A stretch of 64,000 nt of DNA from Akkermansiaceae bacterium (GTDB lineage Bacteria; Verrucomicrobiota; Verrucomicrobiia; Verrucomicrobiales; Akkermansiaceae): NCBI GenBank assembly GCA_903827375.1, contig CAIKHZ010000105.1, forward strand, positions 1 through 64,000. The letters run 5' to 3'. The translations under genes and the position numbers were made by a program. Below, piece after piece: positions 48,457-58,447 of the stretch; position 1 is the stretch's first letter, and each line of letters starts with the position of its first letter. Under the pieces are notes generated by a model. It had not been told where the DNA came from. It saw only the letters and a program-made list of their open reading frames with translations, and did not search any database.

Positions 48457-50244
48457 ATGAACACCGCATCCATCCTCATCACCGCAATCTGCCTCCAAAT
48501 CTCCGCTCATGCCTACGAGACGATCCCATCTACCACCAACACCACCGCCTACCAAAACGCCGTCGCCCAAGAAGAACTCCGGCTCGCCTCCCAACGCCTG
48601 AAACAGGAAATGTCCACCCTAGCCGACGAATATCGTGGCTACCATGCCGCCGCTCCCGAAGTCGCAAAATTGCAATCTGTCATCGATTCCCTCGATCATG
48701 TCAGCAACCTGGAGATGGCCCAAGTCGTCAAAGCCCTCATGACCGCCAGCCACAACGACGACCCCACAAGCATTCGCAATGATCTGGTTAGAGTCAACGC
48801 CAGCCAAAAAGCGATTCAGGTAACCCTCCGCAGCCTGGCCGACAAACTTTCCCAACAGGCCGACGCCGCTACCCTGCAAAAGCGCATTGAGGAGCTCGCC
48901 GTGCGCCAAAGCACCAACCTGCATGCCACCAGCAAACTAGCCGCCAGCCCGCCCATTCCTAACATTTCATCCGAAACGGCCCGGATGCTGGCCATCGAGG
49001 AACTGTCCATGCGAAAGACAGAGCAAACAACCCTCGAGAATGAGATTGGCAGCACGACGGAAACCCTGCGAAAATCAGCCAATACCGCAGATCCCACAGC
49101 GGCCAAACCTCTTGCGGCAACCCTTGCCACTGCCGAAGCAGGCCAACTCGAGCAACATGCCAAAGACGCCTCCATGTCCCTTGAGCAGGCACCCGGAGCG
49201 TCATCCAAACACCAACATCAGGTACTAGATAACCTCATACAAATGGCCAATCAACTCGCTGAATCCCGCAACGCCGAAGAGCAAATCCGTGAACTCGCCG
49301 ACGCCATCAGCGAACTCTCCCAAAAAGAACAATCCCTCGCAGCCAAAACCCCGAGATTGGACCAACGCAACCAAAAACAAGCCCAACAAGGCCAGCAGGA
49401 CGTCGCCTCCCGCCTCGATATCCTCAGCCAGCGCGTCGCCAATCTCAACTCACAGGCCGCCACGGATACCAACCACGCCCTCGAACAAGCGCAGCACCTC
49501 GCCCATCAACTCGCCGACCCAAATTTTGTCAGCGATGCGAACCACCTCGTTCTAACATCAGACACCCAGAAGGGGCTGGCCGCGCAGCTGGCAAAGATAA
49601 GCAACACGCTGCAACAACAAGCCGATGCCCTGGCCGCCGCCAGCCATCCTTCGCAGCTCACGGAATCTTCCATCAGCCCGGAAGAACAGGCGATTCAAGA
49701 TGCCATGGCCGAACTCCTCAATGCCAAGGCAGACAACGCCCTCGCCGGACGCCTGAACGATCAGAAACAGGACTATCAACAACGCCTCGCCAAGAGCCGC
49801 GAGGAAATTGCCGCCGCTAACCAGAAAGTCGCCCAAGCGGGATTGGAAGTGGCCAAAAACGTCCAGCAGGCGCTTCATGATGCCGAAGGTCATGCCGCCC
49901 TCGCCGCCGACAAGAAGGAACCCGGCCACAACCTCTATCATGTAAACGTCAACATCGACAAAGCCCTGGCAACCCTGCAGGAGGCCGCCAACCAACTCGC
50001 CACAGCCGAGACCAAGGATCAGATCCCGCAGGACGCTCAAGGCGCTGGCATGGGCATAACCGGCTCCGGCTCGGGCTCAGGCCCCGGGCATGGCAAGGGC
50101 GCTTACTCCGGCGGCAGGGCCACCAGCGATGCCCTGCGCGAGGCTCTATCATTGCTCAAACAAGAAAAGGTCGCTCCCGAGTACCAGCTGATGGTCAATC
50201 AATACATGACAAACCTGGCCGACGACACCCCGCCCGACCACTGA
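48457..50244 (+). CDS. Secreted long coiled-coil protein (cluster 1)
   Basis: The 595-aa product has a short signal peptide (MNTASILITAICLQISAHA). It is then almost entirely helical and rich in Ala, Gln, Asn, Glu and Leu, with heptads through residue 530 or so. A Gly/Ser-rich hinge (GAGMGITGSGSGSGPGHGKG) precedes the conserved-looking tail APEYQLMVNQYMTNLADD. The 1200-aa cluster 2 protein ends in a similar way (PAGFQQPVDDYFRSLDTP) after its own Gly-rich linker, which supports a common origin. It probably forms a periplasmic filament or tether. It follows the membrane-half gene by 22 bp and closes cluster 1. Confidence 0.75.
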   Translation: MNTASILITAICLQISAHAYETIPSTTNTTAYQNAVAQEELRLASQRLKQEMSTLADEYRGYHAAAPEVAKLQSVIDSLDHVSNLEMAQVVKALMTASHNDDPTSIRNDLVRVNASQKAIQVTLRSLADKLSQQADAATLQKRIEELAVRQSTNLHATSKLAASPPIPNISSETARMLAIEELSMRKTEQTTLENEIGSTTETLRKSANTADPTAAKPLAATLATAEAGQLEQHAKDASMSLEQAPGASSKHQHQVLDNLIQMANQLAESRNAEEQIRELADAISELSQKEQSLAAKTPRLDQRNQKQAQQGQQDVASRLDILSQRVANLNSQAATDTNHALEQAQHLAHQLADPNFVSDANHLVLTSDTQKGLAAQLAKISNTLQQQADALAAASHPSQLTESSISPEEQAIQDAMAELLNAKADNALAGRLNDQKQDYQQRLAKSREEIAAANQKVAQAGLEVAKNVQQALHDAEGHAALAADKKEPGHNLYHVNVNIDKALATLQEAANQLATAETKDQIPQDAQGAGMGITGSGSGSGPGHGKGAYSGGRATSDALREALSLLKQEKVAPEYQLMVNQYMTNLADDTPPDH

Positions 50245-50285
50245 TCAGCCTGAACCGAACGAGTCATTATCTAACACCCAAACCT

Positions 50286-51077
50286 ATGCCCCGCAAATTC
50301 CTAACGATTCTAACATTTCTAGCGCTTGGTATCGGCATCTTGGCCGCCGATGACGAGAGTGCTTTTGGTTCATCTATCAAGACCGCCGGGACCATGCTTG
50401 GCATCTTCTATGATCTGAAGCAAACCCAGAAACGCCAGCCCATCCCCGGCTACGTGGATCACTTCAAGACGATGGGGAAATTTCTCGATAGCGGCTGGGA
50501 CGAGCGCTCGCTGAGCCACTACTTCCGCGGCACCAAACCGGTGTATGCCACCGAAGTTCTCATCCCCTCAATGAGCGCTGATGGCGCTCCCGCCGCCTTC
50601 GGATTGTCCGGCATCGTCAAGCCCTCGAATTGGTTTGTGATTTACAAAGCCCAGGTGACGCCTCCGGTTGATGGGGTTTACCGCTTCGTGGGCATTGCCG
50701 ATGATTGCCTGGCAGTCGGCGTGAATGGCAAGACTGTGCTTGTCTCAAACTTCGGTTCCTCGGGCAACTACAGCCGTTGGAAAGAGCCATCGCCCGGCGA
50801 AAACATCAAGGTGTGGGCTGGCAACCTGAAGCGGGGCGATTGGTTTGCCTGCAAGAAAGATCAAATCATTGACCTCGACATCCTGATAGGTGAGATCCCT
50901 GGGAACCTTTTCGGCGCGTGGTTACTTATCGAAAAGCAAGGCGCAAGCTACCCCGGAAGCGCCGCTCAACCGCTGTTGCCGCCTTTCCAAGTCCGCGCAC
51001 GTCCCATCAAAACCTCCCCAGGTGAGCATTACATTCCTTTCCAAGTCAATAGCTCCCCTTGGATCTGCCACCCGTAA
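50286..51077 (+). CDS. Secreted PA14-like protein
   Basis: This 263-aa protein starts MPRKFLTILTFLALGIGILAA, a signal peptide. The body has a PA14-like core: VIYKAQVTPPVDGVYRFVGI, ADDCLAVGVNGKTVLVSNFG, and a helix/strand segment DQIIDLDILIGEIPGNLFGAWLLIEKQG. PA14 domains bind carbohydrates. The C-terminus ends oddly (FQVNSSPWICHP). In the next frame the DNA reads LDLPPVIKPMGSVLAW before a stop, which looks a more natural ending, so a late frameshift near 51055-51060 is possible. It sits 41 bp after the coiled-coil gene and may belong to cluster 1. Confidence 0.72.
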   Translation: MPRKFLTILTFLALGIGILAADDESAFGSSIKTAGTMLGIFYDLKQTQKRQPIPGYVDHFKTMGKFLDSGWDERSLSHYFRGTKPVYATEVLIPSMSADGAPAAFGLSGIVKPSNWFVIYKAQVTPPVDGVYRFVGIADDCLAVGVNGKTVLVSNFGSSGNYSRWKEPSPGENIKVWAGNLKRGDWFACKKDQIIDLDILIGEIPGNLFGAWLLIEKQGASYPGSAAQPLLPPFQVRARPIKTSPGEHYIPFQVNSSPWICHP

Positions 51078-51451
51078 TCAAGCCGATGGGGTCAGTCCTC
51101 GCATGGTAACATTTGTTGGAGTTGTTGAGCTTCCGCCCACTGCTGGCAGTTAGGGAATCCGACTTGGTCGCTCCGTTGGCGGAAGCGAGGATGGACGCTG
51201 AGTTTTGAGTATTTTTCGGGACTTGCCAATCCCCGGAGGCGGCGCAGATCGTGAAGGGAGGGGGGAGATGAAATGGCTGGTGGAAGACCGGAACACGTAT
51301 GTTCTGCGCCGCGAGGCACCGAAAGAGCCCCGTGGTTAGAGGGAAGAATCCGATAACTATTGGAACTTCCGGACGAAAGTTCTTGGCAAAGCTGGCCGGA
51401 TTCCTATCGTCCCGGGGCAGGACGCCATCTGGAGTCCTTGAAAAGCCAAAT
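51078..51451. other. Intergenic gap between PA14-like and PH-domain genes
   Basis: These 374 bp contain no gene I can support. A 22-codon ORF near 51268 (MKWLVEDRNTYVLRRE...) follows a purine-rich GGAGGGGGGAG stretch that could act as a ribosome site, but it is too short to judge. The sequence GGAAGCGAGGATGGACGCTG at 51180 has the look of dispersed intergenic elements. No hairpin terminator with a T-run was found. Confidence 0.35.
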
Positions 51452-51814
51452 ATGAATGACCTGATCTATCAAGCAAATCCCGTCATGTTCAGGAACAGGC
51501 CGCTGTCCTTTATTCTGTGCTGTATCGTGCCGGTGATTGGCTGGGCCGTGCTGCTTGTCTGGTGGATCAAGTGCAAGGGTGAATCGGTGACGGTAACCGG
51601 GAGCTATATCCGGCAATGCCGCGGAATCATGGCACGAACCGAAAATACCATCATGCTTGAACACGTCCGCGACGTGGAACTGCGGCAGAATGTCTTGCAG
51701 CGGTTTTTCGACGTTGGGCATCTGGGTGTGTCAAGCGCGGCAGCCGTTGATGGCAGTATCGAATTGTTCGGTTACGCGCATCCAACCAAGATACGCGACC
51801 TCATCTACAAGTAG
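51452..51814 (+). CDS. Small PH-like domain membrane protein (bPH_2/DUF304)
   Basis: The 120-aa product starts MNDLIYQANPVMFRNRPLSF. A hydrophobic segment (ILCCIVPVIGWAVLLVWWI) is followed by a compact PH-like domain: GESVTVTGSYIRQCRGIMAR, ENTIMLEHVRDVELRQNVLQ and the typical end VGHLGVSSAAAVDGSIELFGYAHPTKIRDLI. It is a membrane-anchored bPH_2 protein, usually tied to membrane stress or polysaccharide genes. The ORF is open back to 51299; the residues before 51452 do not fit. It stands alone between clusters 1 and 2 and has no clear partner. Confidence 0.85.
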   Translation: MNDLIYQANPVMFRNRPLSFILCCIVPVIGWAVLLVWWIKCKGESVTVTGSYIRQCRGIMARTENTIMLEHVRDVELRQNVLQRFFDVGHLGVSSAAAVDGSIELFGYAHPTKIRDLIYK

Positions 51815-51962
51815 CGAATGGTGGATCAAACGGGCAACCGTCCTCATGCTGGGCGGCGGGAAACTAGATCTGGAGGCTCGTTTGTTTCCCCACAATCAAG
51901 CATCGACGCGGCGGCAAAGAGGGGCCACAGTCGGGGCGAACAGCAGCAACTTGCCCGTCATC

Positions 51963-52670
51963 ATGTCCCACCCAGTCATGCCACCCAACCTATTTTTGGC
52001 GGCCGCGTTTGCGGGTTTTTTGCTAACGGCGTCGTTGGCGCACGGCGGTGGTCCGGTGAACCTGTTGCCCAACGGAGGATTTGAGGGCAAGGACCCGTTG
52101 CACGGATGGCTCAAGGTGTTTCCGGACGAGGAATTTTACAAGGACAACGGGCCGTACGTGAAACTCGCGCCGGCTGGGGAGGTCGGAGGCCGCCGGGCGG
52201 TGTTGCTTGATTTACCGGCCGGGATTGCCGGGAATCAGGGCGGCAAAATCGAGAGTGTGCCGGTGCCAGTGGAGCCTGGGGCGAGATATCACATTGAGGT
52301 GGATTGCATGACCTGGGATTTGTCCGCCAAGATTCATGCGGAGGCGTGGAGTCCTGACCCGCACCCGGAGCAAAAGCGGACGATTTTCCGTCGGGCACCG
52401 GCGGACGGACGGCCTGCGCTGATGATGTGCTTCCGGGCGCAGGTGCCCTCGCCACCAGACGGATCTAAAGTATGGAGCAGCGCCGGCCGGGATTTCACCG
52501 TGCCCAAAACCGTGTTGGTCGCCGGCAAGGACCAAAAACCCGAGTTCATTTCAGTCAAAGTCGTCAATTTCGGCGCTACCATGGGTCCTGGTAAATCGTA
52601 TTTTGCCAACTTCCGGCTGTTTCGCTTGGAGCCCAAGGCCGCCCCAGAAGGCCCCCAAACCAAGCCGTAG
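51963..52670 (+). CDS. Secreted carbohydrate-binding-module-like protein
   Basis: The 235-aa product starts MSHPVMPPNLFLAAAFAGFL followed by LTASLAHG, a signal peptide. The mature protein opens LLPNGGFEGKDPLHGWLKVF, typical of galactose-binding-like beta-sandwich carbohydrate-binding modules (N-G-x-F-E, then G-W), and ends with a strand-rich part (KSYFANFRLFRLEP). No catalytic domain is present, so it is a free-standing binding protein. A start at 51978 is also possible. It precedes cluster 2 by 58 bp. The ligand is unknown. Confidence 0.72.
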   Translation: MSHPVMPPNLFLAAAFAGFLLTASLAHGGGPVNLLPNGGFEGKDPLHGWLKVFPDEEFYKDNGPYVKLAPAGEVGGRRAVLLDLPAGIAGNQGGKIESVPVPVEPGARYHIEVDCMTWDLSAKIHAEAWSPDPHPEQKRTIFRRAPADGRPALMMCFRAQVPSPPDGSKVWSSAGRDFTVPKTVLVAGKDQKPEFISVKVVNFGATMGPGKSYFANFRLFRLEPKAAPEGPQTKP

Positions 52671-52728
52671 CCCTTGAGATAGAAATGAATGGTGCTACAT
52701 AGTAACAACTCCTCTTCAAGTCCTGCCG

Positions 52729-55700
52729 GTGAATCCCAATCCCCCATCAGCCAATACGCCAGGTGCCGCTCAGGCCCCGCGACAAATCCTCGCCCGGGCC
52801 GGCCGCGCGTTGAAGGTCGGCCGGGGCTTCACCGCCCTTGCCTGTGGGCTCGTCGCCTCAGCGGTGGTGCTCGGAATTTGGCTGGTGGCCGATGCCCGTG
52901 TCCGCTTCGGTGCCACTGGCCGCTGGCTCGGGTTTAGCGCCGTCGCCGTGCCATTGGCGGCTGCACTCGTCCAAGCCCTGCGGGCCGGGCTCAGGCAGAT
53001 GGACGACGCTGCCCTTGCCCGGCGCATCGAAACAAGCACCGGCCGCAGCGATAACGCCCTGGTCAACGCGGTGCAACTCGACCGCTCATTGGATGCTGCC
53101 TCGCCGTGGCGCGCCATTTTGTTAGGCGAGCTGGCCGGTCTGTGGCGGGGCATCGCCTGGCAGCGGGTGTACGATTGGCGCGTGTTGCGGCGGTGGGCAA
53201 CGGCTGCCGGCGTGATTTTTTTGCTAGGACTGGCCATGTTTGCGTGGCGGCCCAACGAATTTCGCCAGCGGATCGGGCGGGTGTTGCTGCCGGCGAGTGA
53301 AATCGCGCCGATTACCCGCACCCGGGTGGTGGCTGTGATGCCGGGGGACCGGGTGGTGAGTCGCGGCACGTTGCTGGCGATGCAGGTGACGCTGGCGGGC
53401 ATGGCCCCGGCCGACGTCTGGCTCGTGGTGGCCAAGGCGGATGGCAGCATCGACCGACTTGCCGCGAAACGGCTGGGGGGAGCGATGACGTGGGCGGTGG
53501 ATTGCAAGTGGTCGGAGGCCGGTCGCTACTGGTTCGAAGCTGGTGACGCACGCTCGTTTGAGCGGCGCATTGATGTGCAAGCCCCGGCCAAGGTGCTGGC
53601 CCGCCAACTGACGATTGTGCCGCCGGCCTACACTCGGTTACCAAGCGTCCAGGTGCCCGATGGCAAGGTTTGGCCCGCGATTCCGGAAGGGTCCGATGTG
53701 ACCCTGGACTGGACGTTTGACCGTGGCGTCAAGGAATTGTCAGTGGATGATGGTGCCGCCAAGACGAGCCCGGCAGACAAGCCAGAGGTCTGGAAACTCA
53801 GCGGCCGTCCGGCCCTCAACCGGGCGTGGAGCACTCATTGGAGCGATGTTTCCGGCTTGACGGATCAGGCGAAAGTGACCTTCAACCTCAAGCCCGATGA
53901 GGCACCGCGAGTGCGTTTGATCCAACCAACGGGCGAGGAGGAAGTGCTGCTCACCCGTGATGCGGCATTGCATCTATCATTCGAGGCCAGCGACGATTAT
54001 GGCCTAGCGGAAGTCGCCGTGTTCCGCGGCAGCCCGGAAAAACCGGACGGTCGAGTCATTGAAAGTTGGAAACCCGGCACTCCCTCATTCAAACAAACGA
54101 TCGACATCCAGGTATCGCGCTGGCTCGCCAAGGAGGAATGTGAAGCGTGGTTCTGCGTTGCCGCCCGCGATGGCAACGACGTCACCGGTCCCGGCCGCAC
54201 CCTTTCGCGCATGCTGGTGCTGCGCATCGTCACCCCGGATGAATTGCGCCGTGCCACCGAAAACCGCCAGGGAGAGGCGTTAGGCGGTCTAGACGACCTG
54301 CTTCGCCTCCAACAAACGAACCTCGACGCCACCCGTGCTCTGCTTCACGCCAGCGATCACGCCGACGACGGCGCTGTGGCGACAGTCGCCGAACGCCAAG
54401 TCCAAATCGAGCTGGCAGCAGCCAAGTTGGTCGCCAACACTCCAGCCGGATCGGCGGCTTGGCGCGAGGTGCTTGCCGCGTTGTTAGACAAGGAGATGCC
54501 CCAAGCACAGCTGGCATTGCGCGAGGCGGTGACGGCAAAAGCCGCTGCCCGCCGCAGCCCGCTGGCCAAGGCCGAGGCACTGGAGACTGCGATTTTAGCC
54601 CGCTTGAAGAGCCTGCCGGCAGACTTGCGAGATGAGGCCGCCGGTGCCGCTGTGCGCGACCTCATCGGCCGCGTCGAAGCCTTGTTCACCCGCCAAAAGG
54701 CTCTCCACTCCCGCACCATCAAAGCCGTCAAAGGCGAGGGCTCGGCCATCGCCGGCGACCAAGACACTCTCGCCGATGAGTCGCGCAACGTGCGCCAAGC
54801 CTTGGCCGATGGTGCCCACAACGCCTCGCTGGGCGATGCTGCCTTCCGGGTGGTGTTAGAGAAGGCTGCCTCTCTGATGGGGGAAACCAAAATTTACGAA
54901 CAAATGATTCGAAGCGCGGAACAAATCGAGGCTGAGCAATTTTCCGATGCCTCGGCGCTTTGCAAACAAGTCCTGGTGGACTTGGCGCGGGTGCTCGAGT
55001 TGTTGAATACCTCACAGCATTCGACTGCGGGTGACAAGGCCGACTCATTGAAAGAAACCGCCGCTGATATCCACGAAAAACTCGAAGCCCTTGTCGAACA
55101 ACAACGCGCCGTGGTCGAAAAAAGCAAGGCGCTGGCCGCCAAAGACCAGTTCAGCCCCGAGGACGTCGCCGTGGCCAAGGAGCTGGCCGCCAAGAAGGAA
55201 GAAATCGCCAAGTTGATCGAGCAAATGCTCACCGATGCCCACGCCTTCCCCGACCTTCGCCCAATGAATGAATTGCGCGAGGAACTCACCAAGATATTTG
55301 AAGACGTTATCCAACAAGACACCGCTCAGGCCGCCGCAGGTGAGTTGAAGCCTAGCGAAATAGCCGTCCAAAAAGAAGAAAGCCTCCTGTCAGATTTGGA
55401 GAAAGCCGCCAAAACCGCCGCCGATATGGAAATGTGGCTGCCAGATAAAAATGAAACCACCAAGTGGCTAATGGAAAATTTTGATCTGTCCGAAATGCCG
55501 GAAATTCCGAACCTGCCGCTGCCAGATGCCTTCACCGACCTCGTCGGCGATTTGCTCAAAGAACAGGAAGGTCTCGCCGAACAAGTCCAGGATGCCGCAT
55601 CTAACAATGCGTTCGCGATCAATCCCGCCAACGGCTGGGAAGTCGCCGACGGACCGATGCCCGGCTTCAATGCTCAAGGCAAGAGTGGTAACACTCCGCC

Positions 55701-56331
55701 TAACAAAAATGAGCAAACCGGCCGTTCCAGTGGGGGTCGTGAAGGCATGTCTAGCGGTGAAATGGTTAACCAGCGCGCCGATCGCCTGGAGGGCAGTTCC
55801 ATCGACGCGCGGCGCACCAACGACCCGATGCAAAAAGGCCAGGTGCAGGATGACGGCCCGCCTGCTGATGCCAAGGCCACGGGCGGAGGCAAGGCCGGTG
55901 GAGCGAGCCAGCGTGCGGGCATGACTGGCGAGGCTCCGCTGCGTGCGGTTAACTCACCGGACCGGATTCTCAACAACGCATTGGCGGCTGAGCAGGCGTT
56001 GTTGGCGCAGCAGACGGCCAAGAGTTATGCCACGGCGCGTTTATTCTATCTGCGCAGCGGTGCCATGCCGGAGGTCGCCAAACTGATGGATGAATCGCGC
56101 GATGCCCTCAAGAGTGGCCGCCTCGCCGATTATGAGGCCCTGCACCGGCGCATCGTGGCAGGCCTGCGAAAACTCGGGGAGGGTGCCACCACCCATGATG
56201 TGCAAGTGTTAGGCGGGCCAGCCAGCCGCTTCGTCGGCGAAAAGCGCCTGCCCGGTGGTGCCGACGTCGCTGTGCCAGCTGGCTTCCAGCAACCGGTCGA
56301 TGATTACTTCCGCTCCCTTGACACGCCATGA
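52729..56331 (+). CDS. Large DUF4175-like membrane/coiled-coil protein (cluster 2)
   Basis: This 1200-aa protein has membrane helices at about 33-54, 62-83 and 155-177. Ig-like segments follow (IVPPAYTRLPSVQVPDGKVW; LHLSFEASDDYGLAEVAVFR), then about 550 residues of coiled coil, a Gly/Ser-rich linker (GKAGGASQRAGMTGE) and the tail PAGFQQPVDDYFRSLDTP. The order matches genes 46749 and 48457 joined end to end, and sequence landmarks agree. It starts with GTG at 52729 (MNPNPPSANTPG). The stop overlaps the next ATG by 4 bp. The protein should span the inner membrane and extend into the periplasm. Function unknown; the cluster carries a MoxR ATPase, so a shared envelope task is likely. Confidence 0.8.
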   Translation: MNPNPPSANTPGAAQAPRQILARAGRALKVGRGFTALACGLVASAVVLGIWLVADARVRFGATGRWLGFSAVAVPLAAALVQALRAGLRQMDDAALARRIETSTGRSDNALVNAVQLDRSLDAASPWRAILLGELAGLWRGIAWQRVYDWRVLRRWATAAGVIFLLGLAMFAWRPNEFRQRIGRVLLPASEIAPITRTRVVAVMPGDRVVSRGTLLAMQVTLAGMAPADVWLVVAKADGSIDRLAAKRLGGAMTWAVDCKWSEAGRYWFEAGDARSFERRIDVQAPAKVLARQLTIVPPAYTRLPSVQVPDGKVWPAIPEGSDVTLDWTFDRGVKELSVDDGAAKTSPADKPEVWKLSGRPALNRAWSTHWSDVSGLTDQAKVTFNLKPDEAPRVRLIQPTGEEEVLLTRDAALHLSFEASDDYGLAEVAVFRGSPEKPDGRVIESWKPGTPSFKQTIDIQVSRWLAKEECEAWFCVAARDGNDVTGPGRTLSRMLVLRIVTPDELRRATENRQGEALGGLDDLLRLQQTNLDATRALLHASDHADDGAVATVAERQVQIELAAAKLVANTPAGSAAWREVLAALLDKEMPQAQLALREAVTAKAAARRSPLAKAEALETAILARLKSLPADLRDEAAGAAVRDLIGRVEALFTRQKALHSRTIKAVKGEGSAIAGDQDTLADESRNVRQALADGAHNASLGDAAFRVVLEKAASLMGETKIYEQMIRSAEQIEAEQFSDASALCKQVLVDLARVLELLNTSQHSTAGDKADSLKETAADIHEKLEALVEQQRAVVEKSKALAAKDQFSPEDVAVAKELAAKKEEIAKLIEQMLTDAHAFPDLRPMNELREELTKIFEDVIQQDTAQAAAGELKPSEIAVQKEESLLSDLEKAAKTAADMEMWLPDKNETTKWLMENFDLSEMPEIPNLPLPDAFTDLVGDLLKEQEGLAEQVQDAASNNAFAINPANGWEVADGPMPGFNAQGKSGNTPPNKNEQTGRSSGGREGMSSGEMVNQRADRLEGSSIDARRTNDPMQKGQVQDDGPPADAKATGGGKAGGASQRAGMTGEAPLRAVNSPDRILNNALAAEQALLAQQTAKSYATARLFYLRSGAMPEVAKLMDESRDALKSGRLADYEALHRRIVAGLRKLGEGATTHDVQVLGGPASRFVGEKRLPGGADVAVPAGFQQPVDDYFRSLDTP

Positions 56332-58367
56332 GATGGACGACACTAGGCTTGCTGCCACTGTTGTTATGCAGCCTCCAGGCTGTTCGTGCCGCACCCAAGA
56401 CCAAGGACACGGGATGGGCGGTGGAGAGTGCGCCCTACCGGGTGGTGCTGCATGCCAACGCGCCGCCCGGCGTGGCCGCCGCTGGCTGGGAAATCCGATT
56501 GCCAGACTTTGGGGCGGGGCGGCCCGATATGCGCGATGTGGTATTGTTGGGACCGGACCGCAAGGAAATCGCGCTGGACGCGGTGTGGCGCGGCGCGGGT
56601 CACTCGTTGCTGTTGTTAGCCGAGACCATGCCCGGAGCCGCTGCCCCAGCAACCCTCTACTTTGGCGGCAACGTCCAACGGCGGCAGAGTTCGTGGACGG
56701 CACAGCGGAGTTTATTGCTAGAGACACGACGACTGCCCGAGGGGGCCAACGTCGCCACCTACGGCGGCTGGCAGGCGGCTTGGAACAAGTCCCGCGAGGT
56801 CGATGGGGTGGCCTTCGTTCCGCTCATCTTCCACGGCGACAACCCCTTCGGCGAGTCCCATCATTTCTTGAGCCGCTACACCGGCCTGTTGCAAACCGGC
56901 GATGGCGGAGAACTCAAGTTTTATACTCTATCCGACGACGTTTCCTATGTGATGATCGACGGCCACCCGGCCATCCAATGGCAGTCTAACAACCCTCCCC
57001 CGCTCGCTCCGGAGAAAGTGCCAACTGCCAAGGTGCGTGTTCCGCAGGGCACGGCGAAAGTCGAGTATTTTCATGCGGTCGCCGATCCGCCAGCAGCGAT
57101 GGTGCTTGGCTGGGAACAAGCCGGAAAACTAGGAAACGTGCCACCTGAAGCCTGGGTGCATCCGGGCAAGGTGAGTGCCGGGCCCATCGAATCTCATGAC
57201 GGCGCGCCGGTGCCGCTAGGCACGCTCACCGCTGAGCGCTACCTCGGGTATGGCGGCGAGTGGTACGTCATTGTCAAGGGTAGCGTAACCAAGCCGGCCG
57301 CTGGTTGGGAAGTTGAGTGGGTATGGCAGGACGGGCAAAGGCCACTGGATCAAGGGCCCGACGTCTGTCGCCTGTGGATGAGCCTCGACCCGCTGAAGGT
57401 GACGTTGCGATTGCGCAACGGCCAGAGAGTCATTGAGGGCCACAGTGTGCTGGTGATCCCGCGCAACATGGAGGCATCATCTATCAATAATGAGAAACAA
57501 CTCGCGGAAGTTATAGGTTTGTTAGCCAAGGAGGACCCTGGCACGTTGCCCGAAACTGCGCGCCGCGCCGGTTTCGTGTTAACAACCGCGTTCCAGTCGG
57601 CAGCCACGGCAGCGCGCTGGGCGGAGGCATGGCTGGCGGTGGCCAAACCAGCTGGTGAACCATGGGTCTCTGCCATGACCACAGTCATCCGGGAAACCGC
57701 CAAGAAGGACCCCAAGGCTGCCCTCGAAAGACTCAAGAATCTATCCAAGCCGGCCTCCGATGCCATTGGCAGGACGGGGAGCTTGTTAGAGTTGGACTTG
57801 CTGGTGTTCGGGCTCAAGGATGCGGCTCTGCTCGGTTTGGTTGAGCGATTGCGCAAGAGTGGCGACAAGCCGCTTGCTGCAATGGCGGGGATCCGATTGG
57901 GAGACTATCACCTTCTCAACGGCCGCATTGAGGAGGCGGCACGTTGTTTTGCCGAGGCGGTGCCCGGGCGTGAGTCCACCGCAGGCAAGGCCCCGGTGAT
58001 TGACCGCGCCCATTCCTTGGCCATCGAGGATCTGGTCAATGGCAATCATCTCGACGAAGCCCGCGTCAAACTCGACGAGTGGGAACGCCTACGACCCGCC
58101 GCCAAACTCGAAGGCGACCAATTGTTGTGGCGTGCCCGTGTGATGTTTCTGGCTGGCGAGTGGCAGCGCGCCTTGCTGGATCTGCAAACCAGCCTCAAGG
58201 TGCGGCCCGGTTCGCCCGAGGAAATAGACGTGCGCTTTTGGCAAGCCAGAGCGCTTTTTGAGCTGGGCCGCAAAGACGAAGCTCGCAACATCTGGAATGC
58301 ACTGGTGAAGGATTATCCGAAACACGAACGCGCCGAAGCGGCTAAACTATGGACAGCAAAACCTTGA
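56328..58367 (+). CDS. Secreted PA14-like / TPR protein (cluster 2)
   Basis: The 679-aa product starts MRWTTLGLLPLLLCSLQAVRA, a signal peptide. The first half has beta-rich segments, including a PA14-like stretch (SHHFLSRYTGLLQTGDGGEL then YTLSDDVSYVMIDG) that recalls the separate PA14 protein at 50286. The C-terminal 200 residues form TPR-like helices: AMAGIRLGDYHLLNGRIEEA, ALLDLQTSLKVRPGSPEEID, ARALFELGRKDEARNIW. The ATG overlaps the stop of the preceding gene (ATGA at 56328-56331). Together with its neighbours it forms a coupled cluster. It may bind a glycan and scaffold partner proteins; inference only. Confidence 0.76.
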   Translation: MRWTTLGLLPLLLCSLQAVRAAPKTKDTGWAVESAPYRVVLHANAPPGVAAAGWEIRLPDFGAGRPDMRDVVLLGPDRKEIALDAVWRGAGHSLLLLAETMPGAAAPATLYFGGNVQRRQSSWTAQRSLLLETRRLPEGANVATYGGWQAAWNKSREVDGVAFVPLIFHGDNPFGESHHFLSRYTGLLQTGDGGELKFYTLSDDVSYVMIDGHPAIQWQSNNPPPLAPEKVPTAKVRVPQGTAKVEYFHAVADPPAAMVLGWEQAGKLGNVPPEAWVHPGKVSAGPIESHDGAPVPLGTLTAERYLGYGGEWYVIVKGSVTKPAAGWEVEWVWQDGQRPLDQGPDVCRLWMSLDPLKVTLRLRNGQRVIEGHSVLVIPRNMEASSINNEKQLAEVIGLLAKEDPGTLPETARRAGFVLTTAFQSAATAARWAEAWLAVAKPAGEPWVSAMTTVIRETAKKDPKAALERLKNLSKPASDAIGRTGSLLELDLLVFGLKDAALLGLVERLRKSGDKPLAAMAGIRLGDYHLLNGRIEEAARCFAEAVPGRESTAGKAPVIDRAHSLAIEDLVNGNHLDEARVKLDEWERLRPAAKLEGDQLLWRARVMFLAGEWQRALLDLQTSLKVRPGSPEEIDVRFWQARALFELGRKDEARNIWNALVKDYPKHERAEAAKLWTAKP

Positions 58368-58447
58368 GCAAATGGCCGTTTATTGGGGAGCGCCGGCGTC
58401 CCTCCGGCAGAGTTTGCCATCCTGCCAAACTCTCTTCCACCCATGCA

